From positions 186,001-250,000 of the forward strand of contig NZ_WURB01000005.1 in the NCBI RefSeq assembly GCF_009830105.1: a stretch of 64,000 bases of DNA. Reading direction: 5' to 3'. The notes under the pieces were generated by a model. The model made no database searches. It was given only the letters and a program-made list of their open reading frames with translations, and was not told the DNA's origin. Both the position numbers and the translations under genes were made by a program. Of this stretch, positions 53,189 to 60,805 are shown one piece after another; the first letter of the stretch is position 1, and the number at the start of each line of letters is the position of its first letter. This DNA is from Microvirga makkahensis. GTDB lineage: Bacteria; Pseudomonadota; Alphaproteobacteria; Rhizobiales; Beijerinckiaceae.

Positions 53189-53584
53189 ATGCAGGGCAAT
53201 AACAACCAGACCATTCAGGGCCTCGTCGGTGAGGCCCTGCGCGAGTCGACTGATCTCGCGCAGAAGGAGTTCACGCTGTTTCGCACGGAGATTTCCCAGA
53301 ATCTCCGAACCCTCTTCATCGGATTAGCTCTTGTGGTGGTTGCGGCCATCTTTGCGATTGCTGCGGTCATGCTCCTGACGGAGTCGCTCGTGGAGTGGCT
53401 CGCGACAATCGTCAACTCCGAGGCTTTGGCGGCTCTAATCGTGGGCGGCGGGCTGGCGCTCATTGCGATCGGGCTCGGACTTTACGGGCGCCACGCCATG
53501 TCGACTTCGGCGCTCACGCCGCAGCGGACCATGCGCTCGCTCAGGCGTGATGCGGAAGTTCTCTCGGAAAGAGGTGCAGGATGA
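53189..53584 (+). CDS. YqjE-like protein (phage holin-X family)
   Basis: A 131-residue protein with an amphipathic N-terminal helix and two transmembrane helices: TLFIGLALVVVAAIFAIAAVMLL and ALAALIVGGGLALIAIGLGLYG. This fits the holin-X/YqjE family (PF07332). The ATG at 53189 has GGAG upstream; a GTG at 53174 overlapping the preceding stop is possible. YqjE-type proteins sit beside YqjD-type ones in many genomes, as here. It is not evidence of a prophage. Confidence 0.8.
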   Translation: MQGNNNQTIQGLVGEALRESTDLAQKEFTLFRTEISQNLRTLFIGLALVVVAAIFAIAAVMLLTESLVEWLATIVNSEALAALIVGGGLALIAIGLGLYGRHAMSTSALTPQRTMRSLRRDAEVLSERGAG

Positions 53585-53994
53585 CACAGAGCCTTCAGGA
53601 CCTGGAGAAGGACATCGAGCAGAGTCGAGCGCAGCTCGATCGCACCATCGACCAACTCCAGAACAAGATGACTGTCTCGGGAGTCGTCGACGACATGCTG
53701 GGCACGGCTCGTGCGAGTCAGTACGGCCCCCTTTACGACAGGGTTCTCGAAACGGTGCGGAACAACCCGGTACCCGTCATGCTCATCGTTGCGGGCCTCG
53801 GTCTTCTCGCCTACCGCTTAGGACGCCCGACGCGACGCCGTCCGGCCCGGCTGATCGCCGCGGACGAGGATTTCATTGCGGAGCAGGATCTCTCGGGAGC
53901 GCCGGACGATCTGCGTCTCTACGGCTCGGGAGCCGCTCCGTTGGAGCAGGCTGACGGCATGTTCGACCGCCGCAGAATGAACTCCCGCATTTGA
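53581..53994 (+). CDS. DUF3618 membrane protein
   Basis: A 137-residue protein. The N-terminal DUF3618 signature is LQDLEKDIEQSRAQLDRTIDQLQNKM. A hydrophobic segment VPVMLIVAGLGLLAYRLG lies near residue 75, and the tail is Arg-rich then acidic. The ATG overlaps the upstream stop by 4 bp. It belongs to the same stress operon; the function is unknown. Confidence 0.85.
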   Translation: MTQSLQDLEKDIEQSRAQLDRTIDQLQNKMTVSGVVDDMLGTARASQYGPLYDRVLETVRNNPVPVMLIVAGLGLLAYRLGRPTRRRPARLIAADEDFIAEQDLSGAPDDLRLYGSGAAPLEQADGMFDRRRMNSRI

Positions 53995-54015
53995 GGAACG
54001 GAACAGGAGCTTCCC

Positions 54016-54756
54016 ATGGCCAATACGAAGAACGAAGGCGGCAAGTCGCCAGCCGACAAGCAGAACGAAACCGGAGCCGGCAAGGTTTCGGCCGGCACGT
54101 CGGTCGGTAACATCGGCGAGGCTCCGATGCCCCATGCGCATGACGACAAGAAGGGCGCGCAGAGTGCCGCGCCTGCCGGGCACGCTTCCCATGCCACGGG
54201 CAGCGGTCAGGGCAGCGAGAGCTCCAAGAGCGGCTCCCAGTCCCAATCCTCGCAGCAGCACGCGCAGGAACAAGGCGGGTCGACGGCCAACAAGGCTCAA
54301 CAGATGGCTGGCGACATGCGCAGCCGCGCCGAGGATGCGTACGAAGGAGCATCCGAATGGGCGCGTGACACCTATGAACAAGCCTCCGAATGGGCATCAG
54401 GCGCCTACGAGGGGCAGCGCCGCCGCGTCCATCACATGAGAGGACGTTCAGGTAGAGCCTTCGGCAATGTCCGTAGCGGAATGCAGGACTACGTCTCCGA
54501 GAACCCTATGGTGGTAGGCCTCGTCGGCCTCGCAGCCGGTCTCCTTCTCGGCGCCCTTCTGCCGCGCACCCGACGCGAGAACGAGGTTTTCGGCGAATGG
54601 GCCGATGAGGTCCGCAACCAGGGGCTTCGCTATGCGCGCGACGCCGCCAATCGCGGGCGCGAATATGTGGAGGAAACCTTCAGCGGCGACGAGGCACAGT
54701 TCAGCCGCCACGAAAGCGAGTTCGGGTCGGATCGCCGCGACGTGAACCGTCACTGA
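54016..54756 (+). CDS. Hydrophilic YqjD-like protein with low-complexity N-terminus
   Basis: A 246-residue protein. Residues 1-95 are low complexity, rich in Gly, Ser, Gln and Lys. A helical repeat region follows (EDAYEGASEWARDTYEQASEWASGAYEGQ, two copies of an 11-residue unit), then a glycine-zipper anchor (ENPMVVGLVGLAAGLLLGALLP), then an amphipathic tail. The disordered start is reminiscent of desiccation or nutrient-stress proteins. A strong terminator ends the operon. Confidence 0.7.
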   Translation: MANTKNEGGKSPADKQNETGAGKVSAGTSVGNIGEAPMPHAHDDKKGAQSAAPAGHASHATGSGQGSESSKSGSQSQSSQQHAQEQGGSTANKAQQMAGDMRSRAEDAYEGASEWARDTYEQASEWASGAYEGQRRRVHHMRGRSGRAFGNVRSGMQDYVSENPMVVGLVGLAAGLLLGALLPRTRRENEVFGEWADEVRNQGLRYARDAANRGREYVEETFSGDEAQFSRHESEFGSDRRDVNRH

Positions 54757-54779
54757 CGGAAAACCATCGAGGAAGAAAA

Positions 54780-54810
54780 GCGCCGGCGTCACGCCGGCGC
54801 TTTTCTTTTC
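54780..54810 (+). terminator. Terminator of the YqjD/YqjE-like operon
   Basis: GCGCCGGCG-TCA-CGCCGGCGC (54780-54800) is followed by TTTTCTTTTC. It lies 23 bp after the last stop. Confidence 0.93.
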
Positions 54811-55138
54811 AATGTTTTCTTCAAGACATGAGCGCATCGGAAAAAAGCAACGGCCACGGCGAGATCATGCGCGTACATCCGGCGTCATCATCTCGGCATC
54901 GTGACCGTATCTGGCAGGCAATGCGCCACCAGGATGATGCTAAGATGGTGGCGTGCGGGCCCCATTTCAAGGGCCGATCTTCAGAATTTAACCATACTTT
55001 TCGAAAGCCGGCGAGTTCTCGGCGACGCTGGAACTCTGCTTTCGCCAGCCCGTTCCCATAAGGGTTGGAATACGGTTGCGTTTAATCTGAAAAGATAGGT
55101 TTTGAAACGGTCAGGCGGATTTGGAGCGGAGTCGTAGT
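54811..55138 (+). promoter_or_regulatory. Upstream region with an EcfG-type promoter at 55030-55054
   Basis: No gene is convincing here. GGAAC (55030-55034), 16 bp, CGTT (55051-55054) is a perfect EcfG consensus match. It points toward the response regulator whose start is at 55139, giving a leader of about 78 bases. The remainder shows nothing distinctive. Confidence 0.7.
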
Positions 55139-55489
55139 GTGCGTATTCTCATTCTGGAAGACGATCCTTTCATTGCATCGGACCTTCAGACGATCGTGGA
55201 GGACGAGGGGCATGTGGTCATAGGGGTTTTCGACTCCCTTGCTGAAACCTACGAGCATCTCGAGGACGACTTCGACTATGCGCTCCTCGATGTGGATGTG
55301 GTGGGCGGGAAGAGCTTCGGCATCGCGACCGCACTGGCCGAGCGGGACATTCCGTTTGCCTTCGTATCGGCCTCTCGGCCGGGCGATCTTCCGCCATCGC
55401 TTCGGCAGGCGGCGTTCATTCCGAAGCCTTTCGAAGAGAGCGCTATTCTGGACTCTCTCGGGGAGCCTTCTTTCCGTTCCTTATCATGA
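55139..55489 (+). CDS. Single-domain response regulator
   Basis: A 116-residue receiver domain with LILEDDPF, phospho-acceptor Asp in YALLDVDVVGG, Ser in FVSAS and Lys in FIPKPFEE. The GTG at 55139 has GGAG 7 bases upstream. A TTG at 55121 overlaps that site and is rejected. There is no output domain. The EcfG-type promoter suggests a role in stress signalling, perhaps as a modulator of a PhyR-linked histidine kinase; this is inference. Confidence 0.9.
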   Translation: MRILILEDDPFIASDLQTIVEDEGHVVIGVFDSLAETYEHLEDDFDYALLDVDVVGGKSFGIATALAERDIPFAFVSASRPGDLPPSLRQAAFIPKPFEESAILDSLGEPSFRSLS

Positions 55490-55534
55490 TGGGAGCGTGA
55501 GATAGGAACCTGCCGAACGAGGATTCCGTCACGT

Positions 55535-56566
55535 ATGTCCGACCCGCGACTAGGCTTTTGCTGCAAGTTTGTGCCCATGGATGGCAAGGCAGAGGCTGCT
55601 CGCCCGATGAATATGAGTACGGTCACATTGGCCTATCTCGGGCGCCTCGACCCCAAGGCTGCGTATGACAAGATCGCTTCCGTTGTCGCTCACAACCTCG
55701 ATGCGGTCACTCGCCAGATTGTGCATGTGGCGAGCCGACCGAAACTCGAACGTCTCCATCGCCTCTCCAGCGATCTCCTGCCCGGCTACACGCATTCTAG
55801 CTGTCAGCAGTACTACCAGGATCATGATCTGCGGGAACTCATCGAAAGCAAGCTCGCTGCGGCCGGTCATCTCGCGCGCGAACATGGCGTGCGTCTGAGC
55901 ATGCATCCTGGCCAGTTCTGCGTCATCGCTTCCGCCAGCTCGTCCGCCGTCGCCAACGGCGTGGCCGAATTCGAGTATCATGCGGATGTGATGCGCTATA
56001 TGGGATACGGCGATGGCTGGCATCCGTACGGCGCGCATATCAACATTCACGGCGGCGCGAAGGCCGTGGGAGCCGAGGGGATCCGCGAGGGATTGAAGCG
56101 GCTGTCCGAGACCGCGAGGAATCTGATCACAATCGAGAACGACGAGGTCAGTTTCGGCCTCGACGATCTCTTGCCCGTGGCGGACGTGGTGCCGCTCGTG
56201 CTTGATCTTCATCATCACTGGATCAAGAGCGAAGGCGAATACGTGGAGCCGGACGATCCCAGGATCGAGACGATCATCAAATCCTGGCGGGGCGTGCGCC
56301 CCTTGAGCCATATCAGCGTATCCAGAGAGGATCTGCTCTCGGGCCATGACATCTTCACTCTGCCGGACTACCGGATGCTCGTTCAGGCCGGGATCAGGCC
56401 GAGGGAGCTGCGCGGTCACTCGGACCTGATGTGGAATTCCGCGATCAATGATCTCGTGGCGCGCCACCTTGCATGGACGGATTTCGAGGTGGAGGCGAAG
56501 CTGAAGAACATCGCCTCCGAGGGCTTGGCCCGCCATGTGGAAAGATCCGCTATCCTGACCGGATAA
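55535..56566 (+). CDS. uvsE: UV damage endonuclease UvdE/UvsE
   Basis: A 343-residue TIM-barrel endonuclease that nicks 5' to UV photoproducts. The family N terminus RLGFCCKFVP is present, with metal-binding segments RLSMHPGQFCVIAS, HINIHGGAK, LITIENDEVSF and VLDLHHHWIK. It is somewhat longer than the common 300 residues. GGAAC-N17-CGTC lies at 55505-55530 but is too near the start codon to be a normal promoter. It gives an alternative excision route for UV lesions. Confidence 0.93.
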   Translation: MSDPRLGFCCKFVPMDGKAEAARPMNMSTVTLAYLGRLDPKAAYDKIASVVAHNLDAVTRQIVHVASRPKLERLHRLSSDLLPGYTHSSCQQYYQDHDLRELIESKLAAAGHLAREHGVRLSMHPGQFCVIASASSSAVANGVAEFEYHADVMRYMGYGDGWHPYGAHINIHGGAKAVGAEGIREGLKRLSETARNLITIENDEVSFGLDDLLPVADVVPLVLDLHHHWIKSEGEYVEPDDPRIETIIKSWRGVRPLSHISVSREDLLSGHDIFTLPDYRMLVQAGIRPRELRGHSDLMWNSAINDLVARHLAWTDFEVEAKLKNIASEGLARHVERSAILTG

Positions 56567-56603
56567 GAGCCCGTTGAAAAGCTCTTCCGGTGCGCTGCGG
56601 GCT

Positions 56604-56628
56604 GGAACAAAATGCCGGTTTGGGCGTT
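56604..56628 (+). promoter_or_regulatory. EcfG-type promoter of the second response regulator
   Basis: GGAAC (56604-56608), 16 bp, CGTT (56625-56628), a perfect match 31 bp before the ATG at 56660. It overlaps the upstream in-frame ATG at 56612, which rules that start out. Confidence 0.8.
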
Positions 56629-56659
56629 CACGCAAATTGTGCGGTCCGTCGAGTGCCCG

Positions 56660-57109
56660 ATGCCTGAGCCTCAATCCACTATCCTTTTGGTTGAAGACGA
56701 GCCCCTCGTTCGTCTTTTCGTCGCAGACCTTCTCGAGGATTCCGGGTTCAAGGTGGTCGAGGCCGCCAACGCCACGGAGGCTCTTGTCCTGCTGGATGCG
56801 GGTCTCGAGATCAACGTTCTGCTCACTGATGTGGATATGCCGAACGGCTGCAATGGGTTCGAATTGGCTCACAAGGTTCACGAATCCTGCCCGGAAGCGG
56901 AAATCCTGATCATGTCCGGGCGTCGATGGCCGGCCGAGGGTGATCTGCCTCAGGGGGCTGCCTTTCTGGCGAAGCCCTGTCCGAACGAAACCATCGTTTC
57001 CCATGTCCATTCGGCGAGCGAGCGGTCCAAGCGCTACTCCCTGCCCGGAAAAGGACATTTCCGCCCCCAGGAGACGGCAATAATCCTTCCTTTTCCGAAA
57101 ACAGCCTAA
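56660..57109 (+). CDS. Single-domain response regulator with basic tail
   Basis: A 149-residue protein. The receiver domain has LLVEDEPLVR, phospho-acceptor Asp in VLLTDVDMPNG, Ser in IMSGRR and Lys in FLAKPC. The last 30 residues are polar and unstructured. It lacks a DNA-binding domain. The start at 56660 lies just downstream of an EcfG-type promoter. Such receivers are often found in alphaproteobacterial stress regulons. Confidence 0.9.
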   Translation: MPEPQSTILLVEDEPLVRLFVADLLEDSGFKVVEAANATEALVLLDAGLEINVLLTDVDMPNGCNGFELAHKVHESCPEAEILIMSGRRWPAEGDLPQGAAFLAKPCPNETIVSHVHSASERSKRYSLPGKGHFRPQETAIILPFPKTA

Positions 57110-57294
57110 ATTCCTGAACTCTATCTTGCTGAAGGCGCAGAGCAGACATAAGCTCTGGCCGAATTGTCCTTCCATCGGGGACTGGGATCTTGAAACAGTC
57201 TCCAGACTTTCCGACCCAGGGAAGGCCAATGGGCTCGCGGCGCCGAGACAAACGGCCGCCGGCGAGCTTTCCCACTCTACTCCCGGAGGAATAC

Positions 57295-57606
57295 ATGCCG
57301 ACCAAGACGACAGACGGAAAAGCCGGAGCGAAGAAGGCTGCTGCCAAGCCGGCCGCAGGTTCCAAGCCCAATGCTCTTCAAAAGCCCCTGCAGCCGTCCA
57401 AGGAGCTGGCCGCCATCGTCGGCTCGAACCCGCTGCCCCGCGGCGAGGTGGTGAGCAAGATGTGGGACTACATCAAGAAGAACAATCTGCAGAATCCCGA
57501 GAACAAGCGCGAGATCCTCGCCGATGATAAGCTGCAGCCGATCTTCGGCAAGCCGAAGGTGACCATGTTCGAGATGAACAAGCACCTCGCCCAGCACCTG
57601 AAGTAA
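57295..57606 (+). CDS. SWIB/MDM2 domain protein
   Basis: A 103-residue protein. Residues 1-28 are a Lys/Ala-rich histone-H1-like tail (KAGAKKAAAKPAAGSKP). The SWIB domain follows: QPSKELAAIVGSNPLPRGEVVSKMWDYIKKNNLQNPENKREILADDKLQPIFGKPKVTMFEMNKHL. GGAGGA lies 4 bases before the ATG. SWIB domains are best known from eukaryotic chromatin remodellers and chlamydial proteins; bacterial stand-alone forms are uncharacterised and may bind the nucleoid. Confidence 0.92.
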   Translation: MPTKTTDGKAGAKKAAAKPAAGSKPNALQKPLQPSKELAAIVGSNPLPRGEVVSKMWDYIKKNNLQNPENKREILADDKLQPIFGKPKVTMFEMNKHLAQHLK

Positions 57607-57623
57607 GCTCTTAAGCTCCTTGA

Positions 57624-58238
57624 TCAGGAATCCTGCCGCCATTTGACGAGCGGCAGGATTTCAGGCCGCTGACCAGGCGCCTTCCTCCACGGATCAACGG
57701 CCCATTCCCGCCCGCTCGTTTTCTCCATGATGACTGCGGAGAAATGCGGATAGCGCCCATCCAGAAAAAACCCGCGCGACTCCGGCTGCTCGACCTTGTG
57801 ATGGGTCAGCAGACCGCGCTCCTGGAGCACGAGGAGCAGGCTCGTCGTGTTGGCCGTTTCGTCCAGGCAATCCATCTGACCGTGCACCCCCGACATCTGA
57901 GCGGGCGAGCCCGGAATGTCGGGCCTTCCGCCGATCACGGTGGTGAGATAGGTCGTATAGGTGCTCACCACCCGAGCGAGAGCCCCTCTTTCGGCCTCAG
58001 GCGAGGTCCTGCCCGCCTTCAGGAATGCACTTGCCCGGCTGAGCCAGGCCCCATCCACGGTAAGCACTTGGCGCCGCGAGCAGCCATAACCGTGACAGGC
58101 TACGATGCGTGTGCCCTCGGGCCCGACATAGCCCTGGCTTGCGAACCATCTCAATGCCGCCTGCGAAGCGGAGGCCCCTGAGGGAAGAGCGAGCGCCGCA
58201 AGGGTTGCCGAAAAGAGGAGTGGCGTCACTTTCATCAT
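57624..58238 (-). CDS. Secreted protein with a possible transglutaminase-like core
   Basis: A 204-residue protein with a signal peptide (KVTPLLFSATLAALALPSGASA). Segments such as LRWFASQGYVGPEGTRIVACHGYGCSRRQ and QMDCLDETANTTSLLLVLQERGLL are followed by PHFSAVIMEKTSGREWAVDPWR. The order Cys (in MDCLDE), His (in PHFSA) and Asp (in AVDPW) resembles the catalytic triad of transglutaminase-like cysteine peptidases. That reading is inference; no family is firmly recognised. An upstream in-frame start at 58328 is possible but has no signal peptide. Confidence 0.6.
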   Translation of the reverse strand: MMKVTPLLFSATLAALALPSGASASQAALRWFASQGYVGPEGTRIVACHGYGCSRRQVLTVDGAWLSRASAFLKAGRTSPEAERGALARVVSTYTTYLTTVIGGRPDIPGSPAQMSGVHGQMDCLDETANTTSLLLVLQERGLLTHHKVEQPESRGFFLDGRYPHFSAVIMEKTSGREWAVDPWRKAPGQRPEILPLVKWRQDS

Positions 58239-58342
58239 GGGAGTACCTATGGCTGAGCTGTCGCGATGTGCAGTCATGTAGGTCAGCCTGCAGAGGTGCC
58301 CATCGACCGATGTGCTCGAGAAATCCATCCTTCGAGGTAATT

Positions 58343-59206
58343 ATGTCCCGGATCGTGTTCCTGAACGGCTCATTCCTGCCCATCGAAGAGGCCAAGGTGC
58401 CCTTCATGGATCGAGGGTTCATGTTCGGGGATGGGGTCTATGAAGGCGTCGGCGTTCTGGAGGGACGTCTCGTCGACAACGATGCGCATCTCGAGCGCCT
58501 GGAGCGCTCCCTGCGCGAAGTCCGCATTCCGAACCCTTACACACGGGCGGAATGGACCCATCTTGAGGAGGAGCTCGTCCGCCGCAACGGCGTGACCGAG
58601 GGATTCGTTTATTTCCAGGTCACTCGGGGCGTGGCCGAGCGGGATTTCATGTTCCCCGAGAACGCTGTTCCCACCGTTGCCATGTTTACCCAGGTGAAGG
58701 CCATCCTGGACGCGCCCGCCGCCCGGACGGGCATTGCCGTCGTGACCGTCCCGGACCTGCGCTGGAAGCGCCGTGACATCAAATCGCTCAATCTTCTCGC
58801 TCAGGTTCTCGCCAAGCAGGCGGCCAGGGAGGCTGGCGCGCAGGAGGCGTGGATGGTGGAGGACGGGTTCGTGACGGAAGGCGGATCCTCAAGCGGGTTC
58901 ATCATCACGCGGGAAGGTCGCGTCGTGGTGCGCCCGCTGTCCAATGCCATTCTGCCGGGAATCACGCGAAAGGCGCTTCTGGCTCTGTCGAAGGATGCGG
59001 GCATCGAGCTCGAGGAGCGCCTGTTCACGGTCGACGAGGCCTATGATGCCGCCGAGGCCTTCCTGACGAGCGCCTCCATGTTCGTCGTCCCGATCGTCTC
59101 GATCGATGGCCGTGCCATCGGCAACGGAAAACCTGGCCCCATCACGAAGAAGCTGCGCGACATCTATATCCGGATGGCGACAGCGCCGCGCATGGCCGCC
59201 GAATAA
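58343..59206 (+). CDS. dat: D-amino-acid-type aminotransferase (class IV PLP enzyme)
   Basis: A 287-residue fold-type IV aminotransferase. The active-site Lys is in RDIKSLNLLAQV, with MDRGFMFGDGVYEG near the N terminus and TEGGSSSGFIIT binding the cofactor phosphate. The R-G/D-x-h-F-G-D-G-V-Y-E form is typical of D-alanine aminotransferases, which interconvert D-amino acids and 2-oxo acids. Branched-chain aminotransferase or 4-amino-4-deoxychorismate lyase activity cannot be excluded. The start at 58343 has GAGG upstream. Confidence 0.85.
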   Translation: MSRIVFLNGSFLPIEEAKVPFMDRGFMFGDGVYEGVGVLEGRLVDNDAHLERLERSLREVRIPNPYTRAEWTHLEEELVRRNGVTEGFVYFQVTRGVAERDFMFPENAVPTVAMFTQVKAILDAPAARTGIAVVTVPDLRWKRRDIKSLNLLAQVLAKQAAREAGAQEAWMVEDGFVTEGGSSSGFIITREGRVVVRPLSNAILPGITRKALLALSKDAGIELEERLFTVDEAYDAAEAFLTSASMFVVPIVSIDGRAIGNGKPGPITKKLRDIYIRMATAPRMAAE

Positions 59207-59213
59207 GCGAAGC

Positions 59214-59238
59214 GGAACTGCCTCGGGGATCGCTCGTT
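59214..59238 (+). promoter_or_regulatory. EcfG-type promoter before a proline-rich secreted protein gene
   Basis: GGAAC (59214-59218), 16 bp, CGTT (59235-59238), a perfect match 21 bp before the ATG at 59260. Confidence 0.8.
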
Positions 59239-59259
59239 GCCTTTCGAAAGGAGCGATCC

Positions 59260-59601
59260 ATGAAGCGAATTCTGGTTCTATCCCTCGCCCTCGCAGGCAG
59301 CGTTACGGCTGCGATGGCGCAGAATCCCGACGTCTTGAACCAGCAGGCGCCCAACATGCCGCCGCTGCAGCAAATGCCGCCTGAAAAGGTCGAGCCAGAT
59401 GGGTCATTGTCGCCGCAGGATCCGTCATCCACCGGCTCCACGTTGAGCGATAAACTGGAACAATCGGATGGCGTCATCCGGCCGCCTGAAACAGGTACGC
59501 CCGACATCACGGTGCCGGCTCCCGTGCCAAATCCGGGGACGACACCGGTCATTCCGCCTCCCGGCAGTCCCGGCGGCAATCAGCAGGTCGATCCTAAATA
59601 G
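59260..59601 (+). CDS. Small secreted proline-rich protein
   Basis: The 113-residue product is not recognised. A signal peptide (ILVLSLALAGSVTAAMA) is followed by a Pro/Gln/Gly-rich polar sequence with no predicted fold (NQQAPNMPPLQQMPPEK and TPVIPPPGSPGG). GAAAGGAG lies 6 bases before the ATG. The EcfG-type promoter marks it as a stress-induced periplasmic or envelope protein. Confidence 0.7.
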   Translation: MKRILVLSLALAGSVTAAMAQNPDVLNQQAPNMPPLQQMPPEKVEPDGSLSPQDPSSTGSTLSDKLEQSDGVIRPPETGTPDITVPAPVPNPGTTPVIPPPGSPGGNQQVDPK

Positions 59602-59610
59602 CGCGGGTGC

Positions 59611-60636
59611 TCAAGATGCGGCGGGAGCGGACTGCTTTTGCTTGCCCGCCGACCTGTTGCGCCGTTTGCCGTTGCGGGCATTGCCGTTGTTGCGCGGCAC
59701 CGCATTGCCATTGTCCTTCAGCACTTTGGCGGCGACTTCGGTGATCTGACGCCGCAACTCCTCATCGCCTTTGCCGAAGCTCTCCTGTGAGGCCAGGCGG
59801 TTCTGCGCCTCGTCGCGCTCGGCCTCGATCTCGCGGATGCGCTGCTCCAGGATCAGGCCGCGCTCCTGCTCGGCGGCAAGATCGCGGGCCAAGTCGGCGA
59901 GGCGTTTCCGCTCGTCGGAAAGTTCGGAGTGGCGCTCGTTCAGGGCTCGCTCGAAATCGTTGCCGCGCGCGGTCTGCGTCATCAGGCGGGTTTCGAGGTC
60001 CGAGATCGCGATGCGTTTGGCGTCGATCTCGGTAAGGGCCGCCGTCAGGCGCTGATCCGTATCGGCATATTCCGACTCGAGCCGGGCGAGCTTTTCCTGA
60101 GTGTGAAGGAGTTCCGCCCTGAGCTTCGTGCGCTCGCTCTGGGTGAGGTCCAGTTCCATGCGGGTATTGGACAACTCGTCCAGGGTCGCGCGATGGGCAT
60201 TCTCGAGAGCCGCAAGGGTTTCCCGGGTGCCCGAGAGAAAGGTCCTGGTCTGTCCGAGCTCGTCCTCGACCGCGGCCAGCTTGGTCTGCGTCTCCGCCAG
60301 GGAAACCTCCAGTTGCGCGATTATCTCGTCGCGTTCGGACAGGGTGCTTTCCAGAGCCTCGATCCGCACCGCCCGGCGGCCCAGCTCCTCCATGCTCTGG
60401 TGCTTGGCGGCGAGGGCTTCCTCGGCCTTGCGCTCGATCTTCCGCTGCAGCACTGCAAACTCGGCGCGCAGATGATCCTTCTCCGCCGTGAGTTCGGAGA
60501 TGGACATGGGAAACAATGCCTCTGCCCTCCGGCGGGCAAGGCGCTCCGCACGGGCATTGATGGCCGGAATGATGAGGAGCGCGATGAGGGTTGCAGACAC
60601 AAACCCCAGCGCGAAGATCATGATGGTTTCAACCAC
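59611..60636 (-). CDS. Membrane-anchored coiled-coil protein
   Basis: A 341-residue protein. One N-terminal transmembrane helix (residues 4-25, TIMIFALGFVSATLIALLIIPA) is followed by about 270 residues of continuous coiled coil rich in Glu, Leu, Arg and Ala, and a basic disordered tail (RNNGNARNGKRRNRSAGKQK). The plan suits a structural or scaffolding role in the cytoplasm. No family is recognised. It converges on the proline-rich gene. Confidence 0.75.
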   Translation of the reverse strand: MVETIMIFALGFVSATLIALLIIPAINARAERLARRRAEALFPMSISELTAEKDHLRAEFAVLQRKIERKAEEALAAKHQSMEELGRRAVRIEALESTLSERDEIIAQLEVSLAETQTKLAAVEDELGQTRTFLSGTRETLAALENAHRATLDELSNTRMELDLTQSERTKLRAELLHTQEKLARLESEYADTDQRLTAALTEIDAKRIAISDLETRLMTQTARGNDFERALNERHSELSDERKRLADLARDLAAEQERGLILEQRIREIEAERDEAQNRLASQESFGKGDEELRRQITEVAAKVLKDNGNAVPRNNGNARNGKRRNRSAGKQKQSAPAAS

Positions 60637-60805
60637 GCGGACGCCAACTCCAAGGAACCAGAAAGAGACCTGACCGGTAACGCTCGAGCACCTTGCCTTG
60701 TGCCTGCGCAGCTTTCCAGAGCGATCAGACTCCAGCCTGCCGGTTGTAGTGCATCTTCAAGCCGTTTCCACCGGTCGGAGGCCGGTCCCGGGGTGCGGAA
60801 CGCCT

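Noticed and set aside
53189..53584. Holin-like protein as a sign of a prophage
   Set aside because: No other phage gene is near; the protein fits the YqjE-type chromosomal family and sits with YqjD-like genes.
55505..55530. GGAAC-N17-CGTC as an EcfG promoter for uvsE
   Set aside because: One mismatch in the -10, and it ends 4 bp before the start codon, which would make the message leaderless or truncated.
55550..57229. A 559-codon open frame antisense to uvsE and the second response regulator
   Set aside because: Both plus-strand genes have clear family motifs and ribosome sites; the antisense frame has no recognisable motif and arises from GC-rich codon use.
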